A DNA stretch of 23,222 nt from Kangiellaceae bacterium (GTDB lineage Bacteria > Pseudomonadota > Gammaproteobacteria > Enterobacterales > Kangiellaceae): assembly GCA_030148365.1 (NCBI GenBank), contig JASBTO010000247.1, positions 1 to 23,222 on the forward strand. Reading direction: 5' to 3'. Both the position numbers and the translations under genes were made by a program. The first letter of the stretch is position 1. The number at the start of each line of letters is the position of its first letter. Shown piece after piece: positions 15,548 through 22,630 of the stretch. The notes below the pieces were generated by a model. It was not told where the DNA came from. It did not search any database and saw only the letters and a list, made by a program, of their open reading frames with translations.

Positions 15548-15602
15548 CTGACGGGAAGCGCGGGAGGCTTCCGGCTCAGAGTATCCGAGTCCCTCCCGTC
15601 AG
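15548..15602. repeat. Long-range inverted repeat across the nirS promoter and leader
   Basis: CTGACGGGA (15548-15556) and TCCCGTCAG (15594-15602) are perfect nine-base inverted arms separated by 37 bp. A second pair, GGAAGC (15554-15559) and GCTTCC (15567-15572), lies partly within. The -10-like GATACT of the nirS promoter (15580-15585, minus) is in the loop. Part could fold in the nirS 5' leader, or serve to end tonB-receptor transcripts, though no T-tract follows. Confidence 0.4.
15580..15585 (-). promoter_or_regulatory. -10-like element of nirS
   Basis: GATACT on the minus strand matches four of six consensus bases. It places transcription start near 15571-15573, about 40 bp from the FNR-box centre at 15612.5, which is class II spacing. 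Confidence 0.5.
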
Positions 15603-15605
15603 GCT

Positions 15606-15619
15606 TTGATCTGGATCAA
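15606..15619. promoter_or_regulatory. Perfect FNR/DNR box upstream of nirS
   Basis: TTGAT-CTGG-ATCAA is a full consensus match, between the end of the TonB receptor gene and the nirS start (84 bp upstream of the GTG). Nitrite reductase genes are classic targets of DNR/NNR-type NO sensors and ANR, which share this box. The regulator cannot be told from the site alone. Confidence 0.88.
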
Positions 15620-15624
15620 CTGGC

Positions 15625-17832
15625 CTAGAATTGCGCGCTGACCGTCAGGGCCAGGCTGCGACCGGGCCGCGACAGTACTTCAATCACGGGATCGTCAGGG
15701 GCGAATCCGGAGACATCGGACCAGCGCCAGTATTTTTTGTCGCCGAGGTTGTAGATACCGGCACTGACGGACCAGTCGGGATGCAATTGCCAGCGGGCGA
15801 GGAGGTCCAGAACGCCGGAGCCGGGCGTCTCGAAGCGAGAGCCGCCGGTCTCGTCGATCCGGGTCTGGCGGCGGGTAAAGGTGCCGACCAGCCCGAGGTT
15901 TACGGTGGCGTCGGGGGAATCCCAATAAAGCCCGACAATCGCCTGGGGCGGACTCACCGAGTTCAGCGGTTGATCCGTGGTCCGGTTTTCGCCGCGGGAC
16001 CAGTAGGCGCCCAAATCCAGGCTCAGGCCCGGTATTGACGGTAACACTTCGTCCAGAGGCTGTTGCCAATGGGTTTCCAGACCGTAAATCCGGGCCTTGT
16101 CGATATTGCGGGACTGGAACAGGAGCACGCCTGAATCCGGATCCACGCCAATCCGGGCGCGGGTCTCGATGAAGTCGTCGTAGTCGGTCCAGAAGGCACT
16201 GAGGGTAAAGCTTGCATCGCCTTGCAGGCGGCGCAGGCCAATTTCGAACCCGTCGGAGGTTTCCGAGTCCAGATCCGGATTGGGCAGGGCCCGGATATTG
16301 AACAGCGGAATGTCGAGGCCGATATTGGCGTCTTCAAAAGGCGGCGCACGAAAGCCGCGGGCATACTGGGCAAAGCCACTCCAGTCCCGGTTAATCTTGT
16401 AGACCAAGCCCAGTTTCGGAGACACTGCCTCGTCGGTGAGGGAGACAACTTCAGAGTCAGGATTATCTTCAAGGTAAATGGCGTCCGGCTCCGGCTCCAA
16501 CCGGGTGCGGTCGTAGCGCAAGCCCGGGATCAGGGTCCAGGGGCTGTTTCGCCAGGTGATCTCGTCATGGAGGAAAATACCCAGTTCACGGGTTTCGCTG
16601 TTGGGAAAGTCCCGCAGCGGGAAGGTCTCCCCGAGGATCCTGTGGCTGGCAATGCCGTCTTCCAGACCGACCTCGAGGCCGTCCCGGAACTCCCGGGTAT
16701 CGGTTTCCGAATACTCGAGGCCGAGTCCCAGGTGATGCTGTCCGGTGCCGAAATCCAGAGTCCGGAACAGGTTGACTTCGCCGCCGAGGGTTTCCTGTTG
16801 GTAGTCAAAGCCGCGCCTCAGACGTACCGGTCGCATGGCCGCCGCCCGCTCTTCAAAGGAAAGCTGCTGAACTTTTGAGTTCTGCCGCCAGATCCGTACC
16901 AGGCCCTGGTCAAAGCCGGCGCCGGAGAATTCGTAATCGAGCAGTTGGGACGATTTTTCAGCACGGTCTTCACCGCGCAGCGCCGTGGTGAAGCGGAATC
17001 GGCCCAACCCCAGAATGGAGCGGATGTCGGTATCGGCGTTGAGCTCCTCATCGTTCAGGGTCAGGCGTAAGCGATTGCTGCCATCGAAGTCCCGGGTGAT
17101 TTTGATCATGGCGGAGGAGGAGTCCCACTCCTGAGGATCCGAGGGCAGTTGACTGCTCGCCTGATTGTCGAGTTCTTCGCCGTCCCGCAGACTGATGGCC
17201 GCCAGTAAACCCCAGGAGTTGCCCGACCAGGCGGCAAGGGCATTGCTGAAGTAGCTGCTGTTTTCGCCATGAAAACCGGTGCTGAATCGGGTGGTCCAGT
17301 CACGACCGCTGTTCGCCACCAGAGTGTCCGGATCCCAGGTCGTAATGGCAACCACGCCACCGATGGCGTCTGAGCCATAGAGGGTGGACGCCGGGCCGTT
17401 AAGAATTTCTACTCGCCGGATCAGGCCGGGATCCGGAAGATTACCGCCGGCATTGGAAAAATTACCCACGGAAAACTGATCGCCCACCGGCACGCCGTCA
17501 ACTTCCATGGCGACGCGGTTGCCGTCAATGCCCCGGATATTGATGCCGGTCACACCGAAGCGGGTGCCAGAGCGGACCGCGCCAAGGGCCGGTTCATACC
17601 GCAGGATCTGGTCGAAATCACCGGACAGCTGTCCGTTCAGAGTATCGGTTTCAAGGACCCGCACGGTGCCGGCCACGTCCTGAAGCGGTCGTGGCGTCTT
17701 GCTGGCGACGATGACCATGGTCTCTACGGGATCGGTTTCCGGGCTTTCCGGCTCTGCGGCGGCAAAGACAGGCGCGGTGAGGGTGGCGAGCAATGCCGGG
17801 CAAAGGCCGGCGCGGGCGATTTTTCTTTTCAT
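15625..17832 (-). CDS. TonB-dependent outer-membrane receptor, hemoglobin/heme-receptor-like family
   Basis: The 735-residue receptor has a signal peptide (about 1-25, PVFA-AA), a TonB-box-like ETMVIVAS (37-44), and a plug domain with GINIRGIDGNRVAMEVDGVP (96-115) and LNGPASTLYGSDAIGGVV. A 22-strand-type barrel follows and ends in SLALTVSAQF. FRAPPFEDANIG (494-505) and NPDLDSETSD (518-527) recall heme and hemoglobin receptors of the HmuR/TIGR01786 kind. However, no histidine lies between FRAPP and NPDL or in the plug, where heme ligands are expected, so the substrate may be another metal chelate. I prefer ATG 17832 to the in-frame TTG 17847; neither has a good ribosome site. A perfect FNR box lies 77 bp upstream. 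It ends 102 bp before the nirS start. Confidence 0.88.
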   Translation of the reverse strand: MKRKIARAGLCPALLATLTAPVFAAAEPESPETDPVETMVIVASKTPRPLQDVAGTVRVLETDTLNGQLSGDFDQILRYEPALGAVRSGTRFGVTGINIRGIDGNRVAMEVDGVPVGDQFSVGNFSNAGGNLPDPGLIRRVEILNGPASTLYGSDAIGGVVAITTWDPDTLVANSGRDWTTRFSTGFHGENSSYFSNALAAWSGNSWGLLAAISLRDGEELDNQASSQLPSDPQEWDSSSAMIKITRDFDGSNRLRLTLNDEELNADTDIRSILGLGRFRFTTALRGEDRAEKSSQLLDYEFSGAGFDQGLVRIWRQNSKVQQLSFEERAAAMRPVRLRRGFDYQQETLGGEVNLFRTLDFGTGQHHLGLGLEYSETDTREFRDGLEVGLEDGIASHRILGETFPLRDFPNSETRELGIFLHDEITWRNSPWTLIPGLRYDRTRLEPEPDAIYLEDNPDSEVVSLTDEAVSPKLGLVYKINRDWSGFAQYARGFRAPPFEDANIGLDIPLFNIRALPNPDLDSETSDGFEIGLRRLQGDASFTLSAFWTDYDDFIETRARIGVDPDSGVLLFQSRNIDKARIYGLETHWQQPLDEVLPSIPGLSLDLGAYWSRGENRTTDQPLNSVSPPQAIVGLYWDSPDATVNLGLVGTFTRRQTRIDETGGSRFETPGSGVLDLLARWQLHPDWSVSAGIYNLGDKKYWRWSDVSGFAPDDPVIEVLSRPGRSLALTVSAQF

Positions 17833-17870
17833 GGCAGACAGCAGCAACTGGGTGGTTGGTAAGTGGCATC

Positions 17871-17876
17871 ATCATA
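17871..17876 (-). promoter_or_regulatory. -10-like element of the TonB receptor gene
   Basis: TATGAT on the minus strand, preceded by GG, matches five of six consensus bases. It would place the start near 17864, leaving the FNR box centred near -51.5, which is neither the class I nor the class II optimum. This makes the assignment tentative. Confidence 0.4.
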
Positions 17877-17908
17877 CCGATGGACCCGGCAAGCGGCCCG
17901 GTGATGGC

Positions 17909-17922
17909 TTGATGCAGATCAA
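17909..17922. promoter_or_regulatory. Perfect FNR/DNR box between the TonB receptor and SRAP genes
   Basis: TTGAT-GCAG-ATCAA is a full consensus match in the divergent intergenic region. It is 77 bp from the receptor ATG and 95 bp from the SRAP ATG. The distance resembles that at ccoN (73) and nirS (84), favouring the receptor as target. No plausible -10 was found at class II distance toward the SRAP gene. Confidence 0.85.
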
Positions 17923-18017
17923 TTTCAGGTCAATTAAAGTCTGTCTTGGCAGGCCCACCGGTATCGGGATTCAGGATCGCGTTCGCCCTGTTCGGGCATT
18001 TCTGCTTAAATACCGCC

Positions 18018-18668
18018 ATGTGCGGCCGAATCAATGTCAAATACCGGGACCAGTTCGAGGTGCCCGCCGAGAAGTGGGAAATCTACCGGAACTACCTGAT
18101 CCTCGATGGCCTGTACAATGCGCCGCCCGGCAGCGATATCCCCATGGTTTACTCACACGAGGGCAAGCTCGAGGCCCGGGACTGCCACTGGGGCATTGAT
18201 CAGGCTTACGGGGACAAAAATTACAAGCTGGCCAACATGAAGGCCGAGAAAATGTGGAGTGGCTGGCCCCACAAGCAACTCATGAAGAAAGACCGCTGCA
18301 TTATTCTGGTCAACGGTTTTTACGAGTGGCGCCGGGAAGCGTCCCGCAAGCAGCCTTTTTATATCCATCCTCGGGATAGCGGTTACTTCGCGTTCGCGGG
18401 CGTGTACCGGGACTGTGAAGAAGGTCGGCAATGCTCGATTATTACTACCGCACCGAACGCCCTGATGAGCAAAATCCACAATCGCATGCCCGTCATCCTC
18501 GATGAGGATGCGGCAACCGACTGGATCCGCAGCGAGGATCGGGAATTATTGACGGACATGATGCAGCCGTCGGACGACACGCCCATGGCGGCCTATGCGG
18601 TGAGCAGTTATGTGAATAACGCCCGCAACGAAGGCGAGCGGTGCGTGCAACCCCTGGACCAGGAATGA
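18018..18668 (+). CDS. SRAP/YedK (HMCES) abasic-site DNA-protein crosslink protein
   Basis: The 216-residue protein must start at MCGR because Cys2, exposed after Met removal, is the catalytic residue that crosslinks to abasic sites in single-stranded DNA. ATG 18018 gives this; an in-frame ATG at 17946 would bury it. Other active-site residues are visible: N34 (YNAPPG), N73 (LANMKAE), E103 (FYEWR) and H154 (KIHNRMPVIL), matching C2, N75, E105 and H160 of E. coli YedK. It shields abasic sites during replication. It is a lone plus-strand gene between two minus-strand blocks, and no clear LexA box was found upstream. Nothing ties it to the respiratory genes. Confidence 0.95.
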   Translation: MCGRINVKYRDQFEVPAEKWEIYRNYLILDGLYNAPPGSDIPMVYSHEGKLEARDCHWGIDQAYGDKNYKLANMKAEKMWSGWPHKQLMKKDRCIILVNGFYEWRREASRKQPFYIHPRDSGYFAFAGVYRDCEEGRQCSIITTAPNALMSKIHNRMPVILDEDAATDWIRSEDRELLTDMMQPSDDTPMAAYAVSSYVNNARNEGERCVQPLDQE

Positions 18669-18693
18669 AAGTAACAGGGGGTGAAGAGAAAAG

Positions 18694-18770
18694 TGGTAGC
18701 TAGGGGCGGACTTGAACCGCCGACCCCAGCATTATGAGTGCTGTGCTCTAACCAGCTGAGCTACCTAGCC
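18694..18770 (-). tRNA. tRNA-Met (elongator, anticodon CAT)
   Basis: The cloverleaf is complete. It has acceptor GGCTAGG/CCTAGCT, D arm GCTC-GAGC, anticodon stem CAGCA/TGCTG around loop CTCATAA, variable GGGTC, T arm GGCGG-TTCAAGT-CCGCC, discriminator A and encoded CCA. G1 faces U72, a wobble pair rather than G-C. The T-loop and the GCTC D-stem identify an elongator rather than the initiator. It lies downstream of ychF but has its own promoter. Confidence 0.97.
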
Positions 18771-18799
18771 ACTTATCCTGCGAAGCGCAAGAGGCGCGT

Positions 18800-18828
18800 A
18801 TTTTCGGGATTCGCGGGCCGCTTGTCAA
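18800..18828 (-). promoter_or_regulatory. Sigma-70 promoter of tRNA-Met
   Basis: On the minus strand a perfect TTGACA (18823-18828) is followed after 17 bp by GAAAAT (18800-18805). The GC-rich discriminator ACGCGCC comes next, as in stringently controlled stable-RNA promoters. The predicted start lies about 23 bp before the tRNA 5' end. Confidence 0.65.
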
Positions 18829-18868
18829 GGCGAACCCTGCCTGAATCCGCTTTCCGGTGAAATCTTCT

Positions 18869-19960
18869 CTAGACGTTGAAGCGGAAGTGCACCACGTCCC
18901 CGTCCTTGACGATGTAATCCTTGCCTTCCAGACGCCATTTGCCTGCTTCCTTGGCGCCCTGCTCGCCGTTGCAGGCGACGTAATCGTCATAGGCGGTGAC
19001 TTCGGCGCGGATGAAGCCCTTTTCGAAGTCGGTGTGAATGATGCCGGCGGCCTGGGGCGCGGTGGAGCCGACGGGGATGGTCCAGGCCCGGACTTCCTTG
19101 ACCCCGGCAGTAAAATAGGTGTGCAGGTTGAGCAATGAATAACCGGCGCGGATCACGCGGTTGAGACCCGGCTCGTCGAGGCCCATCTCTTCCAGGAACT
19201 CAGCCTTGTCGGCGTCATCCAGGGCGGCAATCTCGGCTTCAATCTCGGCGCAGACCGGCACGACTTCGGCGTTTTCCGCGGCGGCGAACTCACGCACTTT
19301 ATCCAGGTAAGGGTTGTTCTCGAAGCCGTCTTCATTGACGTTGGCGATATAGACCGTCGGTTTGGTGGTCAGTAATTGCCAGCGACGGGCAATTTTCTGC
19401 TCTTCCCTGTCAAAGTCCAGGGACCGGATCGGGTTGCCTTCATCCAGGCAGGCCTTGGCTTTCTCCAGCAAGGCCAATTCGGCCTTGGCATCCTTGTCGC
19501 CGCTGCGGGCAACCTTCTGGTTGCGCTGGATACGTTTCTCGATGGACTCCAGATCCGCCAGCGCCAATTCGGTGTTGATGACCTCGATATCCGAGACCGG
19601 ATCCACCTTGCCGGCGACATGGACCCCGTCGTCATTGTCAAAGCAGCGGACCACGTGGGCAATGGCATCGGTCTCACGGATGTTGGCGAGGAACTTGTTG
19701 CCGAGGCCTTCGCCTTTGGATGCGCCCGCCACCAGGCCTGCGATGTCGACGAATTCCATGGTGGTCGGCAGGACTTTCTGGGGATTGACGATCGCCGCCA
19801 GCTTGTCGAGGCGCGGATCGGGCATGGGCACGATGCCGGTGTTGGGTTCGATGGTGCAGAACGGGTAGTTGGCGGCGTCAATGCCGGCTTCCGTCAGCGC
19901 GTTGAACAAGGTGGACTTGCCGACATTGGGCAGTCCGACAATTCCGCAATTAAATCCCAT
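18869..19960 (-). CDS. ychF: Ribosome-associated ATPase YchF (OLA1 family)
   Basis: The 363-residue protein has the usual length. It has a P-loop GLPNVGKS (9-16), G3 DIAG (72-75), a long coiled-coil insert (about 125-175) and NVNED (207-211) in place of NKxD. The latter is the known reason YchF prefers ATP over GTP. The C-terminal part is TGS-like and ends VVHFRFNV. YchF binds ribosomes and modulates translation and stress responses. The ATG at 19960 follows AGGTAA. It starts 8 bp after the pth stop, the conserved pth-ychF pairing. Confidence 0.98.
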   Translation of the reverse strand: MGFNCGIVGLPNVGKSTLFNALTEAGIDAANYPFCTIEPNTGIVPMPDPRLDKLAAIVNPQKVLPTTMEFVDIAGLVAGASKGEGLGNKFLANIRETDAIAHVVRCFDNDDGVHVAGKVDPVSDIEVINTELALADLESIEKRIQRNQKVARSGDKDAKAELALLEKAKACLDEGNPIRSLDFDREEQKIARRWQLLTTKPTVYIANVNEDGFENNPYLDKVREFAAAENAEVVPVCAEIEAEIAALDDADKAEFLEEMGLDEPGLNRVIRAGYSLLNLHTYFTAGVKEVRAWTIPVGSTAPQAAGIIHTDFEKGFIRAEVTAYDDYVACNGEQGAKEAGKWRLEGKDYIVKDGDVVHFRFNV

Positions 19961-19968
19961 GGGGTTAC

Positions 19969-20568
19969 CTAATTCTTGTCGTGCAGGGGGGAGGGCAGGC
20001 TGTGCAGCGTTTGCATGACCTTGTCCCGTTCGCCAGTGACGATGCGGCCGGTTTCCCGGACCGCTTCATCAATGGCCGTAATGATGGCATCTCTTTCTTT
20101 CGCCGGCGGTTTGCCCAGTACGTAGGGCGTTACCAGACTCTTGTCGCCGGGATGACCGATGCCGATCCGCAGACGGAAGAAATTCCGGTTGTTGCCGAGC
20201 TTCGCGACGGTATCGCGGATGCCGTTGTGACCACTACTGCCGCCCTGTTTCAGGCGTACGACGCCAGGCGGCAGATCCAGTTCGTCATAGGCGATGAGAA
20301 TTTCTTCCGGCTCGATTTTGAAGAATCCGGCGAGGGCGCCGATGGCTTTGCCGTTCAGGTTCATGAAGTCGTCCGGACGCAACAGCCAGATATCCTGATC
20401 GGCAATCCGGCCCTTGCCGAGCCAGCCGTGAAACTTGCTGTCCCGGGAAAGGGGGACACGATAATGATCGGCCAGTTCCTGAAGGTACCAGGCGCCGGCA
20501 TTGTGGCGGGTTGATTCATATTGCGGGCCCGGATTACCCAGGCCCGCAATCAGTCTAATGGCAGACAA
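19969..20568 (-). CDS. pth: Peptidyl-tRNA hydrolase
   Basis: The 199-residue enzyme releases peptides from tRNAs dropped by ribosomes. Catalytic and substrate residues are N12 (GLGNPG), H22 (TRHNAGAW), N70 (DDFMNLNG), D95 (AYDELDLPPG) and N115 (SGHNGIRD). The start must be TTG 20568: an in-frame TGA lies three codons upstream, no ATG or GTG precedes the conserved LIAGLGNPG, and TTG gives the normal N-terminus length. The ribosome site is weak. It lies 32 bp after rplY and 8 bp before ychF. Confidence 0.97.
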   Translation of the reverse strand: MSAIRLIAGLGNPGPQYESTRHNAGAWYLQELADHYRVPLSRDSKFHGWLGKGRIADQDIWLLRPDDFMNLNGKAIGALAGFFKIEPEEILIAYDELDLPPGVVRLKQGGSSGHNGIRDTVAKLGNNRNFFRLRIGIGHPGDKSLVTPYVLGKPPAKERDAIITAIDEAVRETGRIVTGERDKVMQTLHSLPSPLHDKN

Positions 20569-20600
20569 ACTGTATCAGACCAGGAATACGACGGGAGTCG

Positions 20601-21305
20601 TTATTCCTTGTCGCCTTCAGCGTCACCTTCAGCATCGCTTTCGCCTTCCGCCGCTTCAGCAGCAGCATCGGACTCGGCAGCAGCCGCTTCGGCTTCGGCT
20701 TCGTCTTCCGCTTCCTCTTCGAGGCCGCGACGATGGACATTGGCGACGGTCAGGTTGTTGTCTTCTTCATCACCATGCTCGAAGATGGCCAGGCGGACAT
20801 CTTCCGGCAGTTCCAGATCTTTCAGGTGCACGGTGTCGTTGAGGTCCAGATCGATCAGATCCACTTCAATGAACTCGGGAATGGCACGGGGACGACAAAT
20901 CACTTCCACTTCCGTCAGGGTGTGGGAGATGATGCCGCCGGCCTTGTGACCCGGAGAACTCTCGCCATTGAGGAAGTGCAGGGGTACGGTGACGTGCAGT
21001 TCCTGACCGCGGACGACGCGCTGGAAATCCATGTGCAGGACTTTCGGCTTGAAGGGATGGCGCTGGATGTCTTTCAGCAGCACTTCTTCGGCATCGCCGG
21101 CGACTTCAAGATCGATGATCTGGGAATAGAAAGACTCGCTTTCAAGAGCTTTCAGGACTTCGCTGTGCTTCAGCGTGATGGCCTGGGCTTCTTCCTTGCC
21201 ACCGTAAACGATAGCCGGAACCAGGTCTGCTTCGCGACGCAGGCGGCGGCTCGCACCTTTCCCCATGTCCTTGCGAATTTCCGCTGACAGTTTATGTTCA
21301 CTCAT
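20601..21305 (-). CDS. rplY: 50S ribosomal protein bL25 (CTC-type, long form)
   Basis: The 234-residue protein binds 5S rRNA. The N-terminus SAEIRKDMGKGASRRLRR and the domain ending near residue 190 match the long general-stress CTC form, in contrast to the 94-residue E. coli protein. Residues about 192-234 are a low-complexity tail of Glu, Ala, Asp and Gly. The ATG follows GGAGTAACATC. It sits between prs and pth as in pseudomonads. Confidence 0.97.
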   Translation of the reverse strand: MSEHKLSAEIRKDMGKGASRRLRREADLVPAIVYGGKEEAQAITLKHSEVLKALESESFYSQIIDLEVAGDAEEVLLKDIQRHPFKPKVLHMDFQRVVRGQELHVTVPLHFLNGESSPGHKAGGIISHTLTEVEVICRPRAIPEFIEVDLIDLDLNDTVHLKDLELPEDVRLAIFEHGDEEDNNLTVANVHRRGLEEEAEDEAEAEAAAAESDAAAEAAEGESDAEGDAEGDKE

Positions 21306-21389
21306 GATGTTACTCCAAAATGTAAAACACCACCCAAATGGCGGCGTTTGTTTTGCCGGCGCCTTGCGACCAGGCTGCCGGCCCGTTCC

Positions 21390-21412
21390 ATTGCCGGATA
21401 CATCCGGGCAAT
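21390..21412. repeat. Hairpin between prs and rplY
   Basis: ATTGCCGGAT and ATCCGGGCAAT pair with one bulged base around a two-base loop. It lies 18 bp after the prs stop. No T-tract follows on the minus strand, so it is more likely an mRNA processing or stability structure than a terminator. Confidence 0.45.
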
Positions 21413-21430
21413 GAAATTCGTGGTCTCAGC

Positions 21431-22375
21431 TCACACAAACATGGAGCTGATGGATTCTTCCTCGTTGACGCGGCGAATGGATTCGCCAAGCAATGGCGAC
21501 AGATCCAGAATTTCGATGCGACTGCACTTTTCGGCGGCGCCATTCAACGGGATGGTATTGCTGACCACCAGTTTGTCGAGTTTGGAATTCTCGATATTCT
21601 CGATGGCTTTGCCCGACAGCACCGGGTGGGTGCAGTAGGCGGTCACGGTCCGGGCACCTTCGCTTTTCAGGGCCTTGGCGGCGAGGCACAGGGTGCCGGC
21701 GGTGTCGACCATGTCGTCGACGATGATGCAGTCACGGTCTTGCACGTCACCGATGATGTTCATGATTTCCGCCTGATTGGCTTGCGGGCGACGCTTGTCG
21801 ATGATGGCCAGTTCGGCATCGTCGAGGCGTTTGGCCACGGCCCGGGCCCGCACGACGCCGCCGACGTCCGGCGAAATAATGACCGGATTTTCATAATTGG
21901 TCTGATGAATATGGTCCAGCATGACCGGAGTGGCGTAGACGTTGTCCACCGGAATGTCGAAAAAGCCCTGGATCTGGTCGGCATGCAGGTCGACGGTCAG
22001 CACCCGGTCTATCCCGACGCCGGCCATCATGTCGGCGATGACCTTGGCGCTGATCGGCACCCGGGCGGAGCGGACCCGTCGGTCCTGGCGCGCGTAACCG
22101 AAGTAGGGCACCACGGCGGTGATCCGCCGGGTCGAGGCACGGCGCAGGGCGTCGGCCATGATCACCAGTTCCATCAGGTTATCGTTGGTGGGCGCGCAGG
22201 TGGACTGCAGGATAAAGACGTCCTTGCCGCGGACGTTCTCAAGAATTTCGATGTTGCTTTCGCCGTCGCTGAAACGGCTGACCTTGGCTTTGCCCATCGG
22301 GACATCAAGGTAGTCGGAAATTTTGTCGGCGAGTTCAGGGGTGGCATTGCCACGAAACAGCATCAAATTGGACAT
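21431..22375 (-). CDS. prs: Ribose-phosphate pyrophosphokinase (PRPP synthetase)
   Basis: The 314-residue cytosolic enzyme makes PRPP from ribose 5-phosphate and ATP for nucleotide, histidine and tryptophan synthesis. Visible motifs are RFSDGESN (34-41), RQDRR (96-100), VDLHADQIQGFFD with H132, and the PRPP loop DDMVDTAGT (220-228). Length equals the E. coli enzyme within one residue. ATG 22375 gives MSNLMLFRGN; an earlier in-frame start at 22540 would run into tRNA-Gln. The ribosome site is poor. A 133-bp leader separates it from tRNA-Gln. Confidence 0.98.
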   Translation of the reverse strand: MSNLMLFRGNATPELADKISDYLDVPMGKAKVSRFSDGESNIEILENVRGKDVFILQSTCAPTNDNLMELVIMADALRRASTRRITAVVPYFGYARQDRRVRSARVPISAKVIADMMAGVGIDRVLTVDLHADQIQGFFDIPVDNVYATPVMLDHIHQTNYENPVIISPDVGGVVRARAVAKRLDDAELAIIDKRRPQANQAEIMNIIGDVQDRDCIIVDDMVDTAGTLCLAAKALKSEGARTVTAYCTHPVLSGKAIENIENSKLDKLVVSNTIPLNGAAEKCSRIEILDLSPLLGESIRRVNEEESISSMFV

Positions 22376-22508
22376 AAAAGGGCCTGTTGATCTTTCATTG
22401 CGGCGTCCTGCCGGAGTCCGTCTTTGTTCGGCAAGGCAGAAATAGCGCCATGCCGAAAATGTGACTGAATTACGCCGCTGGGCGAAAAATGGGCCCGGTC
22501 GGAAAAAA

Positions 22509-22583
22509 TGGCTGGGGTGGTAGGATTCGAACCTACGCATGACGGGATCAAAACCCGCTGCCTTACCGCTTGGCTACACCCCA
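22509..22583 (-). tRNA. tRNA-Gln (anticodon TTG)
   Basis: The 75-base gene has acceptor TGGGGTG/CACCCCA, D arm GCCAAGCGGTAAGGC, anticodon stem GCGGG/CCCGT around TTTTGAT, T arm with TTCGAAT, discriminator G and encoded CCA. It lies between ispE and prs as in many gammaproteobacteria. A T6 run (minus strand, 22503-22508) directly follows. Confidence 0.97.
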
Positions 22584-22604
22584 AACTCTGTTGGTTACCT
22601 TTAA

Positions 22605-22630
22605 TTATTCAGCCGCTAGCCGCTGAATAA
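22605..22630. terminator. Hairpin at the ispE stop codon
   Basis: TTATTCAGC and GCTGAATAA form a perfect nine-base inverted repeat around an eight-base loop that holds the ispE TAG. The run after it on the minus strand is only TTAAAGG, so termination would be weak. It may separate ispE mRNA from tRNA-Gln. Confidence 0.4.

Noticed and set aside
20604..20729. Repetitive sequence that might be a CRISPR or tandem repeat
   Set aside because: It is the acidic Ala/Glu-coding tail of rplY with no regular repeat-spacer structure.
22503..22508. T6 run after tRNA-Gln as an intrinsic terminator
   Set aside because: No separate hairpin precedes it; the only stem nearby is the tRNA acceptor. It may aid processing, but termination cannot be claimed.
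22384..22508. Upstream extension of prs across tRNA-Gln
   Set aside because: An open frame to 22540 exists, but the added residues overlap a tRNA gene and do not match PRPP synthetase. ATG 22375 gives the normal protein.
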